Source: Polynucleobacter necessarius
Lineage (GTDB): Bacteria; Pseudomonadota; Gammaproteobacteria; Burkholderiales; Burkholderiaceae
DNA: 64,000 nucleotides
Reading direction: 5' to 3'
NCBI RefSeq assembly: GCF_900095215.1
Contig: NZ_LT606949.1
Location: forward strand, 1,088,689-1,152,688
Part shown: piece after piece, positions 49,781 through 62,988 of the stretch
Position numbering within the stretch: position 1 is the first letter of the stretch
How the letters are laid out: every line of letters begins with the position of its first letter
Made by a program: the position numbers and the translations under genes
Notes under the pieces: model-generated
Seen by the model: the letters and a program-made list of their open reading frames with translations, nothing else
What the model was told of the DNA's origin: nothing
Databases searched by the model: none

Positions 49781-50393
49781 ACAATTGAATCCAGCGAACT
49801 CATTTATTTACCTCGCTTCCAAAAGTCCGCGTCGCCAAGAACTTCTCAAACAAATTGGCGTGCACTTTGAAATGTTCTTGCCTGCCCCAGGAGAAGATAG
49901 CGAGGGCATTGAAATCCCCCTGCCCTCCGAAAAAGCACGCGCCTATGTAGAGCGTGTTACCTTGGCCAAAAGTGCCGCAGCGCTATCTCGTTGGCAAAAA
50001 AGTTGTCTACCGTGGGCTCCAATCCTCTGCGCGGATACTACAGTGAGTTTACCCAATAGCGTAGATGGTGCAATTCTGGGTAAGCCGAGCAATGCTGCGG
50101 ATGTTGCGCGTATTCTGAACATGTTGAGCGGCAAAGTTCACGAAGTATTAACGGCGGTTGCCGTTACCGCGAACCCCGCACAAAAACCGATCGTTTTAGT
50201 CCAGATCTCACGCGTTGAATTTACAGTCTTATCTCCCACACAGATTGACGCCTATATCGCCAGCGGTAAGCCCTTTGGCAAGGCGGGGGTCTATGGTATG
50301 CAGGGTCTTGGGGGTACTTTTATTCCATCAATTCAGGGCAGCTATAGCGGTATCATGGGTCCTGCCACTTTACGAAACCCAACAATTACTTGA
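49773..50393 (+). CDS. maf: Maf-family nucleotide pyrophosphatase, C-terminus frameshifted
   Basis: House-cleaning pyrophosphatase of the YhdE (dTTP/UTP) type. FIYLASKSPRRQELLKQIGVHFEMF is the nucleotide-binding block, CADTTVSLPNSVDGAILGKP the catalytic acid region, and GKAGVYGMQGLGGTFIPSIQGSYSGIMG the conserved end. After MG an extra C near 50359-50363 changes the frame; the expected tail LPLYETQQLLEIAGLTRV is in the next frame and ends at 50416-50418, overlapping the rng start. The product as read has a short wrong tail. The start is a GTG at 49773. The catalytic residues are unaffected, so activity may survive. Confidence 0.87.
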   Translation: MSKQLNPANSFIYLASKSPRRQELLKQIGVHFEMFLPAPGEDSEGIEIPLPSEKARAYVERVTLAKSAAALSRWQKSCLPWAPILCADTTVSLPNSVDGAILGKPSNAADVARILNMLSGKVHEVLTAVAVTANPAQKPIVLVQISRVEFTVLSPTQIDAYIASGKPFGKAGVYGMQGLGGTFIPSIQGSYSGIMGPATLRNPTIT

Positions 50394-50414
50394 AATTGCC
50401 GGTCTGACTCGCGT

Positions 50415-51878
50415 ATGAATGAAGAAATACTGATCAATATCACTCCACAAGAAACGCGCGTTGCTTTCATTCAGCAAGGAGCAGTACAAGAACTGCAAAT
50501 TGAACGTACTCGTCAACGAGGAATCGTTGGAAACATCTACTTAGCTAAAGTGGTACGTGTATTGCCCGGAATGCACTCCGCATTTATCGAGATCGGCCTA
50601 GAACGCACGGCCTTTATGCACGTCGCGGATATCACTCAAAACAATCCTCAGGCGCAAATTGCAAAGCTCTTGTTTGAAGGTCAAACACTTTTAGTTCAAG
50701 CCCTGAAAGATCCCTTGGGCACTAAAGGCGCACGACTCACAACCCAACTCAGTATTGCCGGACGCAATTTAGTTTATTTGCCCCCTGCGGGTAGCGACAC
50801 CGCCACTGAAAAATACATCGGCGTCTCTCAGCGCATCGACCAGCCCGAAGAACGCGAAGCGATCAAAGCCCGTCTTGCTGACCTAATGGCGCCCGATGAA
50901 AAGGGCGGGATTATTGTTCGCACCAGCGCACAAGACGCATCAGATATCGAACTTCAGCACGATATGCTTTATCTGCGCACCACTTGGGACAACATCCATG
51001 CGGCCATGAAACACAATCCCGCACCCACCCTGCTCTATCAGGATCTGAGCCTAGCTGAGCGGGTATTGCGAGATGTTGCCGGAGAAGCGACGACCCAGAT
51101 CCGCGTGGATTCCGCTGAAAATTTCGAGAAACTAAAAACCTTTACCAATGCCTATATGCCCAACCTCGGTGGCAAGATGACATTGCATCGCGGCGAGCGC
51201 GCCCTCTTTGATTTATTTGATGTTGATGCTGAGATTAATAAAGCGCTTGGTCGTCGAGTAGACCTCAAGTCTGGCGGCTATCTCATGATTGATCAAACCG
51301 AGTCCATGACGACAATTGATGTCAACACGGGTAGCTATGTTGGTGCGCGTAATCTGGATGACACTGTTTTCAACACTAATCTTGAAGCCGCTCAAGCAAT
51401 CGCACGTCAACTTCGCTTACGCAATCTAGGTGGAATCATCATTATTGATTTCATCGACATGGTTGACAAAGATCATCAAGAATCTGTGCTACATGAACTC
51501 AAACGCAATCTTGAGCGCGATCATGCTCGCACTTCAGTGAGCGACTTCTCTGCTTTAGGTCTGGTGGAAATGACTCGCAAGCGCACCCGTGAATCTTTAG
51601 CCCATATCACCTGTGAGCCTTGTGCTACCTGCCTTGGCAAGGGGGAGGTTAAAACCGCGCAAACTATTTGTTACGAGATTTTGCGAGAAATTGTGCGTGA
51701 ACATCGCCAATTTAACCCTCGAGAATTTAGGATCGTAGCTGCACCCGATGTCATTGACCTCTTCCTGGAAGAGGAAAATCAATTCCTAGCGCAATTAGGC
51801 GACTTTATCGGCAAGCCAATCACCCTCCAAGCTGAGGGCAGCTTCCGCCAAGAGCAATACGATATTGTTCTTAGTTAA
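50415..51878 (+). CDS. rng: Ribonuclease G
   Basis: Single-strand endoribonuclease that matures 16S rRNA. The 487-residue product has the S1-domain start RGIVGNIYLAKVVRVLPGMHSAFIEIGLERTAF, the catalytic DNase-I-like block RNLGGIIIIDFIDM, and the zinc-link CEPCATCLGKGEV. The N-terminus MNEEILINITPQETRVAFIQQG matches RNase G rather than the longer RNase E. It is the last gene of the purD-rng run. Intact. Confidence 0.96.
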   Translation: MNEEILINITPQETRVAFIQQGAVQELQIERTRQRGIVGNIYLAKVVRVLPGMHSAFIEIGLERTAFMHVADITQNNPQAQIAKLLFEGQTLLVQALKDPLGTKGARLTTQLSIAGRNLVYLPPAGSDTATEKYIGVSQRIDQPEEREAIKARLADLMAPDEKGGIIVRTSAQDASDIELQHDMLYLRTTWDNIHAAMKHNPAPTLLYQDLSLAERVLRDVAGEATTQIRVDSAENFEKLKTFTNAYMPNLGGKMTLHRGERALFDLFDVDAEINKALGRRVDLKSGGYLMIDQTESMTTIDVNTGSYVGARNLDDTVFNTNLEAAQAIARQLRLRNLGGIIIIDFIDMVDKDHQESVLHELKRNLERDHARTSVSDFSALGLVEMTRKRTRESLAHITCEPCATCLGKGEVKTAQTICYEILREIVREHRQFNPREFRIVAAPDVIDLFLEEENQFLAQLGDFIGKPITLQAEGSFRQEQYDIVLS

Positions 51879-51898
51879 GTAGCTTTCACTAATTAATA

Positions 51899-53662
51899 TT
51901 AAGCGTTTGAGAATTGGATGCGATGTAAATTCGCATACAGTCCATCCCGCTTGATTAAATCCTCGTGTGAGCCGTTCTCAACAATCTGCCCGTGCTCTAA
52001 AACCACAATGCGATCAGCATGCTCAATAGTAGATAAGCGATGGGCAATGACTAGAGTGGTTCTGCCAGACATCAGACGATCAAGCGCATCCTGCACCTGA
52101 CGCTCAGATTCCGAGTCCAGCGCGGAAGTAGCCTCATCCAAAATCAAAATTGGGGCATTTTTATAGATCGCACGGGCAATAGCCATGCGCTGACGTTGCC
52201 CACCAGATAAGCGATTGCCGTTATCACCCACCATCGAATTAATCCCCTCTGGCAACTCCTTAATCAGAGAGGTTAAATTAGCGGCCTCCAAAGCCTCCGT
52301 CACGCGGCCGCGATCAATACTCTCTTGATCACAAGCGCCATAAGCTACGTTGGCAGCTATCGTATCGTTAAAAAGAGTCACATCTTGACTCACAAAAGCG
52401 ATTTGACGCCGCACATCAGATAGAACAATATCCTCTAATGGAATATCGTCTAGGTAAATATGACCACTCGTGGGCTTGAAGAATCGCGGCAATAAATTGA
52501 CGAGAGTCGATTTACCGCCCCCAGAAGGCCCTACAAAAGCAACCACTTCGCCTGGCTTGATTGTGAGATTGATATGACGCAATGCGTCTTTTCGTCCAGC
52601 CTCTTGTTCGTACGCGAAGCCGACATCATCAAAACGAATCGCGCCTTTTGCTTTTTCTAAAGATTGCATATTTAACTTGCGATCTTCATCTTCTTCAAAC
52701 GGCTGATCCATTAAAGAAAAAATCATTTCTGCAGCCGTGAGTCCACGTTGTAGCGGCTGATTGATATCCGCCAGGTGTTTTAGCGGAGAAATCACCAGCA
52801 TCATGGCGGTAATAAAGGCCGCAAAACCACCGACTGTCGTACCTTCTGTGGTGGACTGCATTAACGCAATGACAAGTACTACAGATAAAGCCATTGAGGC
52901 GATCAGTTGAGTAATGGGCTGATTTAAGCCCCCTGCCACAGCAGACTTTAGAGCAAACTGACGTAAGCGTTCCGCCTTTTGCTTAAAGCGTTCCATCTCA
53001 TAATCTTCTGCGCCATGTACTTTGACGATTTTGTATCCAGCAGCAGCTTCCTCGACAATATAAGCAAGCTCACTAGTCAATGTTTGCTGCTCTCGATTAA
53101 GCGATCTAAGGCGGCGATTAATCTTGCTCACAATAAAAGCGATCACTGGAAAAATAACCAAGACGACTAATGTCAGTTGCCAGCTTAAGTAAATCAAATA
53201 TCCCATTAAACCCACTACGGTGAGCGAGTCGCGTACCAGGCTAATTAACATTCCACCCATAATCGAGAGAACGTTATTCACCTCAAAAACAACAGCGTTA
53301 ATTAAATTGGACGCTGAGCTCTGCTGATAAAGAGCGGTCTTTGCATGCAATAGTGTGCGAAACATTTGCTCGCGTAACTTTAGGAGCACAGCATTAATAA
53401 CTCGAGTCAACAGATAGTTAGATAAGAATTGGGCCAAACTGCGCACCAAGGCTAAACCAACTAGAAAAACGGGTACTTGCCAGAGCTTAGTATTTAGTTG
53501 TCCAGTAAAGCCTCGGTCTAGCAAAGGCTTCATTAAGGCTGGAATAGAGGTTTCAGCCCCAGCAACCAGAGCCATAGCTAAAAGCGAGCCGATAATGAGG
53601 CTAATATGGGGCTTGAGGTAGGTAATTAAGCGATTTAGGGCGGTACGGTCTTGAGCATTCAT
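51899..53662 (-). CDS. msbA: Lipid A export ABC transporter MsbA
   Basis: Homodimeric flippase for core-lipid A. From the ATG at 53660-53662 the product is 587 residues: six membrane helices, then the ATPase with Walker A GPSGGGKST, QDVTLFNDTIAANVAYG, the ABC signature LSGGQRQRMAIARA, Walker B ILILDEATSALD and the His switch IAHRLSTIEHADRI. Longer frames upstream to 53812 are open but cover the divergent glycosyltransferase start. Starts of the two genes are 10 bases apart. Intact. Confidence 0.95.
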   Translation of the reverse strand: MNAQDRTALNRLITYLKPHISLIIGSLLAMALVAGAETSIPALMKPLLDRGFTGQLNTKLWQVPVFLVGLALVRSLAQFLSNYLLTRVINAVLLKLREQMFRTLLHAKTALYQQSSASNLINAVVFEVNNVLSIMGGMLISLVRDSLTVVGLMGYLIYLSWQLTLVVLVIFPVIAFIVSKINRRLRSLNREQQTLTSELAYIVEEAAAGYKIVKVHGAEDYEMERFKQKAERLRQFALKSAVAGGLNQPITQLIASMALSVVLVIALMQSTTEGTTVGGFAAFITAMMLVISPLKHLADINQPLQRGLTAAEMIFSLMDQPFEEDEDRKLNMQSLEKAKGAIRFDDVGFAYEQEAGRKDALRHINLTIKPGEVVAFVGPSGGGKSTLVNLLPRFFKPTSGHIYLDDIPLEDIVLSDVRRQIAFVSQDVTLFNDTIAANVAYGACDQESIDRGRVTEALEAANLTSLIKELPEGINSMVGDNGNRLSGGQRQRMAIARAIYKNAPILILDEATSALDSESERQVQDALDRLMSGRTTLVIAHRLSTIEHADRIVVLEHGQIVENGSHEDLIKRDGLYANLHRIQFSNA

Positions 53663-53672
53663 ATAATGAATT

Positions 53673-54434
53673 ATGCCCACCTTATCAGTCATACTCATCA
53701 CCCGCAATGAAGAGGCCAATTTGGCCGATTGTTTGGCCTCCCTAGAGGGGATGGCGCAACAGATCGTAGTGGTCGATACCAATAGCTCGGACCGCACCCT
53801 CGAAATAGCCAAAAATCATGGGGCTACCCTATCTCAGCCGCCTGACTGGCCTGGTTTTGGCCCCCAAAAGAACCGCGCCCTAGATCTTGCGACTGGTGAT
53901 TGGATTTTATCCTTAGATGCAGACGAAAGACTCACCCCAGCCATCAAATCGGAAATTCTGACAGCGATTCATCACAGCGCTCATGTGGATTGTTTTGCAA
54001 TCCCTAGGCTATCCTGGTATTGCGGTCGCTTTATCCGTCACTCTGGCTGGAGTCCAGACTATGTCGATCGTCTTTTTAAGCGTGGCACCGCACGCTTCTC
54101 GGATGATCTGGTTCATGAACGCCTAATCCCGAATGGCCAGGTGGCTAAGCTCAAAAATCCCATGCTGCATTACAGCTTTATGAACTACTCTCAAGTTCTG
54201 CAAAAGCTGGATCGCTATTCCACTGCATCCGCAGAGCACGCTTTTGCCAGGGGCAAAACAAGCGGTCCCTTTAAAGCAGTTCTGCATGGCGTCTGGGCCT
54301 TTATTCGCACTTACATTATTCGCGCGGGATTTTTAGATGGGGGCCAAGGATTTTCTTTAGCAATATCAAACGGTCAAGGGACTTACTATCGCTATATCAA
54401 GCTCTGGCACCTTAACCAGGAAGCAAGCAAATGA
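53673..54434 (+). CDS. Glycosyltransferase family 2 (WaaE/KdtX-like)
   Basis: GT-A fold enzyme, 253 residues. MPTLSVILITRNEEANLADCL begins the nucleotide-binding fold, DWILSLDADERLTP holds the DxD-like motif, and PRLSWYCGRFIRHSGWSPDYVDRLFKRGTARFSDDLVHE is typical of the LPS inner-core glucosyltransferase WaaE group. Overlap of four bases with the next glycosyltransferase and the position beside msbA point to LPS core assembly. The sugar and acceptor are not known. Intact. Confidence 0.88.
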   Translation: MPTLSVILITRNEEANLADCLASLEGMAQQIVVVDTNSSDRTLEIAKNHGATLSQPPDWPGFGPQKNRALDLATGDWILSLDADERLTPAIKSEILTAIHHSAHVDCFAIPRLSWYCGRFIRHSGWSPDYVDRLFKRGTARFSDDLVHERLIPNGQVAKLKNPMLHYSFMNYSQVLQKLDRYSTASAEHAFARGKTSGPFKAVLHGVWAFIRTYIIRAGFLDGGQGFSLAISNGQGTYYRYIKLWHLNQEASK

Positions 54435-55210
54435 TTTCGATTTTGCTGGCCACCTACAACTGGCCACAAGCACTCAAGCTCTGTCTTGAATCCCTTGCTA
54501 CACAAACCGATCAGAAATTTGAAGTCATCATTGCAGATGATGGCTCCACCCAAAACACTAAAGAAGTTATTAATACTTTTAGAGATTTGCATTCCATTGC
54601 AATCACCCATCTATGGCAAGAGGATCAAGGCTTTCGAAAAACCCAGATCCTCAATAAAGCCATTGCCGCAGCTCACGGCGACTATTTGGTTTTTCTGGAT
54701 GGCGACTGCATTGTGCAGCCCGACTTTGTGGCGCGTCATCGTCAGCTGGCACAAAAAGGATATTTGGTCACCGGCAGCAGAGTGCTTTTAAATGAAAGCC
54801 TTACCAAGGAATTGCTCGCCTGGCCCCACTGGGACTTTGTGCGCTTTAGCGCCAATCTGATTAACAAAAGACTGAGCGGCGGCATTAATAAGTACTGGCC
54901 TCTCAAAATAAAGCTGGGTAACGTCGCCTGGCGTGACTATAAACAATTTGTCTGGCGTCGGATTAAAGGCTGTAATTTAGCCTGCTGGAAAGTGGATGCA
55001 GCGGCTATCAACGGCTTTGATGAAACCATGACCGGTTGGGGTCATGAAGATGCGGACTTTGTCTTTAGATTGCAGCATAACGGCATTCGCCGCAAATCAG
55101 GCTCTTTGTCCACAGAAGTCCTGCACCTCTTTCATAAAATCAACGATCAAAGCAATGCCGCCGAGAACACACGGCGCGTGCGTGAAAAGATTTTGGCAAA
55201 GGCGCTATAA
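54431..55210 (+). CDS. Glycosyltransferase family 2 with galactosyltransferase-type C-terminus
   Basis: A 259-residue GT-A enzyme. MISILLATYNWPQALKLCLESLATQ and VIIADDGSTQNTKEVI form the donor site, FLDGDCIVQPDFVARH holds the DxD motif, and GFDETMTGWGHEDADFVFRLQHNG matches the galactosyltransferase C-terminal module (GWGxED). It is coupled to the preceding gene by ATGA and followed 13 bases later by a family-9 enzyme; all three probably build the LPS core. The exact sugar is unknown. Intact. Confidence 0.87.
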   Translation: MISILLATYNWPQALKLCLESLATQTDQKFEVIIADDGSTQNTKEVINTFRDLHSIAITHLWQEDQGFRKTQILNKAIAAAHGDYLVFLDGDCIVQPDFVARHRQLAQKGYLVTGSRVLLNESLTKELLAWPHWDFVRFSANLINKRLSGGINKYWPLKIKLGNVAWRDYKQFVWRRIKGCNLACWKVDAAAINGFDETMTGWGHEDADFVFRLQHNGIRRKSGSLSTEVLHLFHKINDQSNAAENTRRVREKILAKAL

Positions 55211-55223
55211 GCTGTCCACAAGC

Positions 55224-56381
55224 ATGACCACCTACTCTAAGCTAAAACCCAAAAAAGTCTTATTCATCGCCACCAGGCAAATTGGTGATGTGCTTGTCAC
55301 CACCCCACTCATTAGCAAAGCTAGAGAGCTGTGGCCAGATGCAGAGTTTCACTTCTTGGGCTATCGCGGCAAATTAGACATGTTGCACGGCAATCCCGAT
55401 ATCACTGAAATCATCGAGACCTCCGATCGCCCAGACTTTAGTGAATATCTCACTCTCTTTAATCGCTTATTCCAGCGCTATCACCTAGCGGTAGTGACTC
55501 AACCGAGTGATCGAGCTTATCTCTATGGCCTGGTAGCCGCCTTTAGAAGAGTTGGCATCCTTGGTGGTCATCCTCAAGGCAAAGATGCTCAAGGTCCACA
55601 CAAGCGCAGCAAGAGTGAAAAGCAAAACGCATGGAAGAAGTTCATTTGCATGCACACTGTGGATGTTGATTACTTTAAGCAACACGTCATCGCTGAAAAA
55701 CTAAGATTACTAGAAACTTTCTTCAAGAATCCTGCTGACTTATTTTCCAAACCGATCTCAGTGACGCCTCCCGCTGGCGAGCCATTAACCCCAGCGATTG
55801 CAGGTGAACTGCAACAACCTTACATTGTAGTACATCCAGGGCCATTGACCGCGTACAAGCGTTGGCCGCTGGCTTACTGGCAAACGTTAATTACCTGGCT
55901 TGCGAGCCAAGGTTTGCAGGTCGTCTTGAGTGCCTCGCCCGCCAAACAAGATGTGCAACTAAATCACGACATTATTTCTTTGCTTAATGAGGAAACAAAA
56001 AAGCAAGTGATTAATGCTGCGGGTAAATTATCGATTCCACAAGCAGGCACACTTATTCGGAGCGCAGCTTTATATATTGGGGTTGATACATCTATCACGC
56101 ATTTAGCTGCAGCTTGCAACACCCCAACGATTACCCTCTTTGGAGCTACGCCACCCACTAACTTTGGCCCATGGCCTAATGACTTTATTGGCGAACAACC
56201 TTACCAATTACGCACTCGGACACAAACCGTCGGTCATGTCACTATTTTGCAAGGCCCTGGCGACTGCGTTCCATGTCGTAAAGCGGGATGCCTTGATAAA
56301 GCGGATAGTTATAGCGAGTGTTTGGATCTACTCGAACCGCAACAAGCAATAGAAGCAATTCAGAAAGCGTTAGCAAGTTAG
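55224..56381 (+). CDS. Glycosyltransferase family 9 (heptosyltransferase-like)
   Basis: A 385-residue GT-B enzyme of the ADP-heptose:LPS heptosyltransferase family. KKVLFIATRQIGDVLVTTPLISKARELWPDAEFHFLG is the N-terminal acceptor domain, and YIVVHPGPLTAYKRWP and YIGVDTSITHLAAACNTPTITLFGATPP are the nucleotide-sugar site. I start it at the ATG at 55224; the frame is open upstream inside the preceding gene. The acceptor position (WaaC, WaaF or WaaQ type) is not clear. Intact. Confidence 0.88.
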   Translation: MTTYSKLKPKKVLFIATRQIGDVLVTTPLISKARELWPDAEFHFLGYRGKLDMLHGNPDITEIIETSDRPDFSEYLTLFNRLFQRYHLAVVTQPSDRAYLYGLVAAFRRVGILGGHPQGKDAQGPHKRSKSEKQNAWKKFICMHTVDVDYFKQHVIAEKLRLLETFFKNPADLFSKPISVTPPAGEPLTPAIAGELQQPYIVVHPGPLTAYKRWPLAYWQTLITWLASQGLQVVLSASPAKQDVQLNHDIISLLNEETKKQVINAAGKLSIPQAGTLIRSAALYIGVDTSITHLAAACNTPTITLFGATPPTNFGPWPNDFIGEQPYQLRTRTQTVGHVTILQGPGDCVPCRKAGCLDKADSYSECLDLLEPQQAIEAIQKALAS

Positions 56382-56395
56382 AGCAACGCTAGCGC

Positions 56396-60965
<4,570 letters not shown>

Positions 60966-60985
60966 CGAACTTAGTTTTTCCTTCT

Positions 60986-62431
60986 TTATTTCTGCTTAAA
61001 GCCACCGAGCAAAGCACCCACCGCTGGCTTAGCGGGTGTGATGCCTACTTTTTTCTCTTCTGATTTCGCCTCTGTAGTAGCCGAAGCAGACGCAGAAGGA
61101 GCGCTAGGCTCATAAGGATTATAGAAGAAAGGGTCAGACATTTTGGCTGACGCACAGCCAGAATGTGAGCAACTTGATGACGACACCCCTTGAGGTAATG
61201 GCTTCACATCCAATTTGCGCTGCATCAACTTTTCAATTTCATCGAGCAAGCGCTTTTCACTGGGGTCAACCAGGGCAATGGCGTCACCCTGACTACCTGC
61301 GCGGCCAGTACGTCCAATACGATGGACAAAGTCTTCCGCATTAAATGGCAGCTCGTGATTAATCACGCAAGGCATGTCGGGGATATCTAAACCGCGAGCA
61401 GCTACGTCCGTTGCCACCAAAGCTTCAATGGCGCCGGATTTAAATGCATCCAAAGTTAGGGTTCGCTCAACCTGACTCTTATCGCCATGAATCGCGCCCG
61501 CTTTCATGCCATCACGCTCTAATGCGCGTGACAATTTTGCGCAACCCAAACGGCTATTGGTAAAGATGATACATTGACGCGATAAGCCGGCACGTGTGCG
61601 CGCTTCCAATACATCGACAATTGCGCGCTGTTTGTCTGCAGACGAGACCATATGCACTACTTGCTTGACAGTGTCAGCAGCCGCATTTTGACGAGCCACT
61701 TCAACGATAACTGGAGTGCGCAAATAACTTTGTGCCAGTTTTTTAATTTCTGGCGAAAAAGTCGCCGAGAACAAAAGCGTTTGTCTTTGCGCCGGAATTA
61801 AATTAATGATGCGTTGCAAGTCAGGTAAAAAACCCATATCAAGCATGCGGTCAGCCTCATCTAATACCAAGATTTCTACTTGAGATAGGTTTGCGACTTT
61901 AGAGCCAATGTGATCAAGCAAACGTCCTGGAGTAGCAATTAAGATTTCCACGCCATTACGCAAAATACCAACCTGCTCTTTCATATTCACGCCGCCATAA
62001 ACCACTGTGGCGCGAAGGTCGGTGTATTTGGAGTAGTTAGCGGCATTCTCAGCTACCTGCACAGCGAGCTCACGTGTTGGCGTTAGCACCAGCGCACGAA
62101 TTGGATGATGTGCCGGTGACGCGCGATTACTGGCGTGACGCAAAATCTTTTGAATAATCGGCAATACAAAGGTGGCCGTCTTACCAGTACCGGTTTGCGC
62201 AGCCCCCATCAAATCACTGCCCGCTAAAACATGTGGGATGGATTTGGCTTGAATCGGAGTTGGTGTGGTATAGCCCTGCTCCAGAACCGCTTTTTGAATT
62301 TTCGAGTCTAAACCAAAGTCAGCAAAAGTGATTGTTGCGGAAGTATCAGCAGTAGTAGCGTTAGTAACACTAGGGGTAGCGACCTCGCTAACCCCTGTAG
62401 ATGAATTTATTTCAGTAGCAGTATTTGTCAA
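60986..62431 (-). CDS. DEAD-box RNA helicase, second RhlE-like copy
   Basis: A 481-residue ATP-dependent RNA helicase. An unusual Thr/Ser-rich N-terminal 35 residues precede GLDSKIQKAVLEQGYTTPTPIQAKSIP (Q motif). Walker A AAQTGTGKT is at 78-85, with TPTRELAVQ, TPGRLLDH, LDEADRMLDMGF, FSATF, and in domain two IIFTNSRLGC, ATDVAARGLDIP, HRIGRTGRAGSQG. The tail has a low-complexity SAPSASASATTEAK stretch and ends KPAVGALLGGFKQK. It differs from the RGG-tailed helicase at 9.1 kb in both ends. It lies 21 bases past the gluQ remnant, convergent. Intact. Confidence 0.92.
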   Translation of the reverse strand: MTNTATEINSSTGVSEVATPSVTNATTADTSATITFADFGLDSKIQKAVLEQGYTTPTPIQAKSIPHVLAGSDLMGAAQTGTGKTATFVLPIIQKILRHASNRASPAHHPIRALVLTPTRELAVQVAENAANYSKYTDLRATVVYGGVNMKEQVGILRNGVEILIATPGRLLDHIGSKVANLSQVEILVLDEADRMLDMGFLPDLQRIINLIPAQRQTLLFSATFSPEIKKLAQSYLRTPVIVEVARQNAAADTVKQVVHMVSSADKQRAIVDVLEARTRAGLSRQCIIFTNSRLGCAKLSRALERDGMKAGAIHGDKSQVERTLTLDAFKSGAIEALVATDVAARGLDIPDMPCVINHELPFNAEDFVHRIGRTGRAGSQGDAIALVDPSEKRLLDEIEKLMQRKLDVKPLPQGVSSSSCSHSGCASAKMSDPFFYNPYEPSAPSASASATTEAKSEEKKVGITPAKPAVGALLGGFKQK

Positions 62432-62437
62432 GGTAAC

Positions 62438-62844
62438 TTATAGGATGGCCGAAATGCCAGCCTTAGCAGTTTCAGCATCCTCGGTCGATTTAACGCCGGA
62501 AACGCCGACTGCGCCGATAGTAAACCCATTTACATCGATATTGACCCCACCCTCTAACATGCCCGAAATATGTGGGGCAGATAAAAAGGATGTACGGCCA
62601 TTATTAATAATCTCTTCATAGACGCGGCTCTCACACTTACCCATTGCGGCAGTGCGTGCTTTTTCTTGAGCAATGCAAGCAGACACCGGAGCGCAACCAT
62701 CGCGACGAATCAAACCCAACATATGAGCACCATCATCACCAACAGCAATCGTCACTGCCCAATTATTTTTAGCAGCGTGTTATCTGCCGCGTCCAAAATC
62801 TTGTGAACATCAGCTTGAGTTAAATAAGGTTTAGTAGCCAACAT
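62438..62844 (-). pseudogene. GlcG/HbpS family haem-binding-like protein, frameshifted
   Basis: Small DUF336-type protein often near glycolate or haem genes; its biochemical role is unsettled. MLATKPYLTQADVHKILDAADNTLLK starts at the ATG at 62842-62844. Five A on the coding strand near 62765-62770, where six would continue NNWAVTIAVGDDGAHM, put the rest out of frame. From there VSACIAQEKARTAAMGK and GGVNIDVNGFTIGAVGVSGV are normal to the end at 62438. A single lesion in an A-run in an otherwise normal gene. It ends just before the start of the helicase gene (same strand, six bases). Confidence 0.83.
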
Positions 62845-62988
62845 GGTTAATCTTTCTTTGTCTCGAATATGTTTTATATGATGAAAGTGCTATCTATACA
62901 GAGCACCTGAATTATAAGGGGTGTAGCCCGACTCCGGTCTAGAGGCCTTGCTACATCCTGTCTCCTCAAAATGAATGGATTCTTTAGG

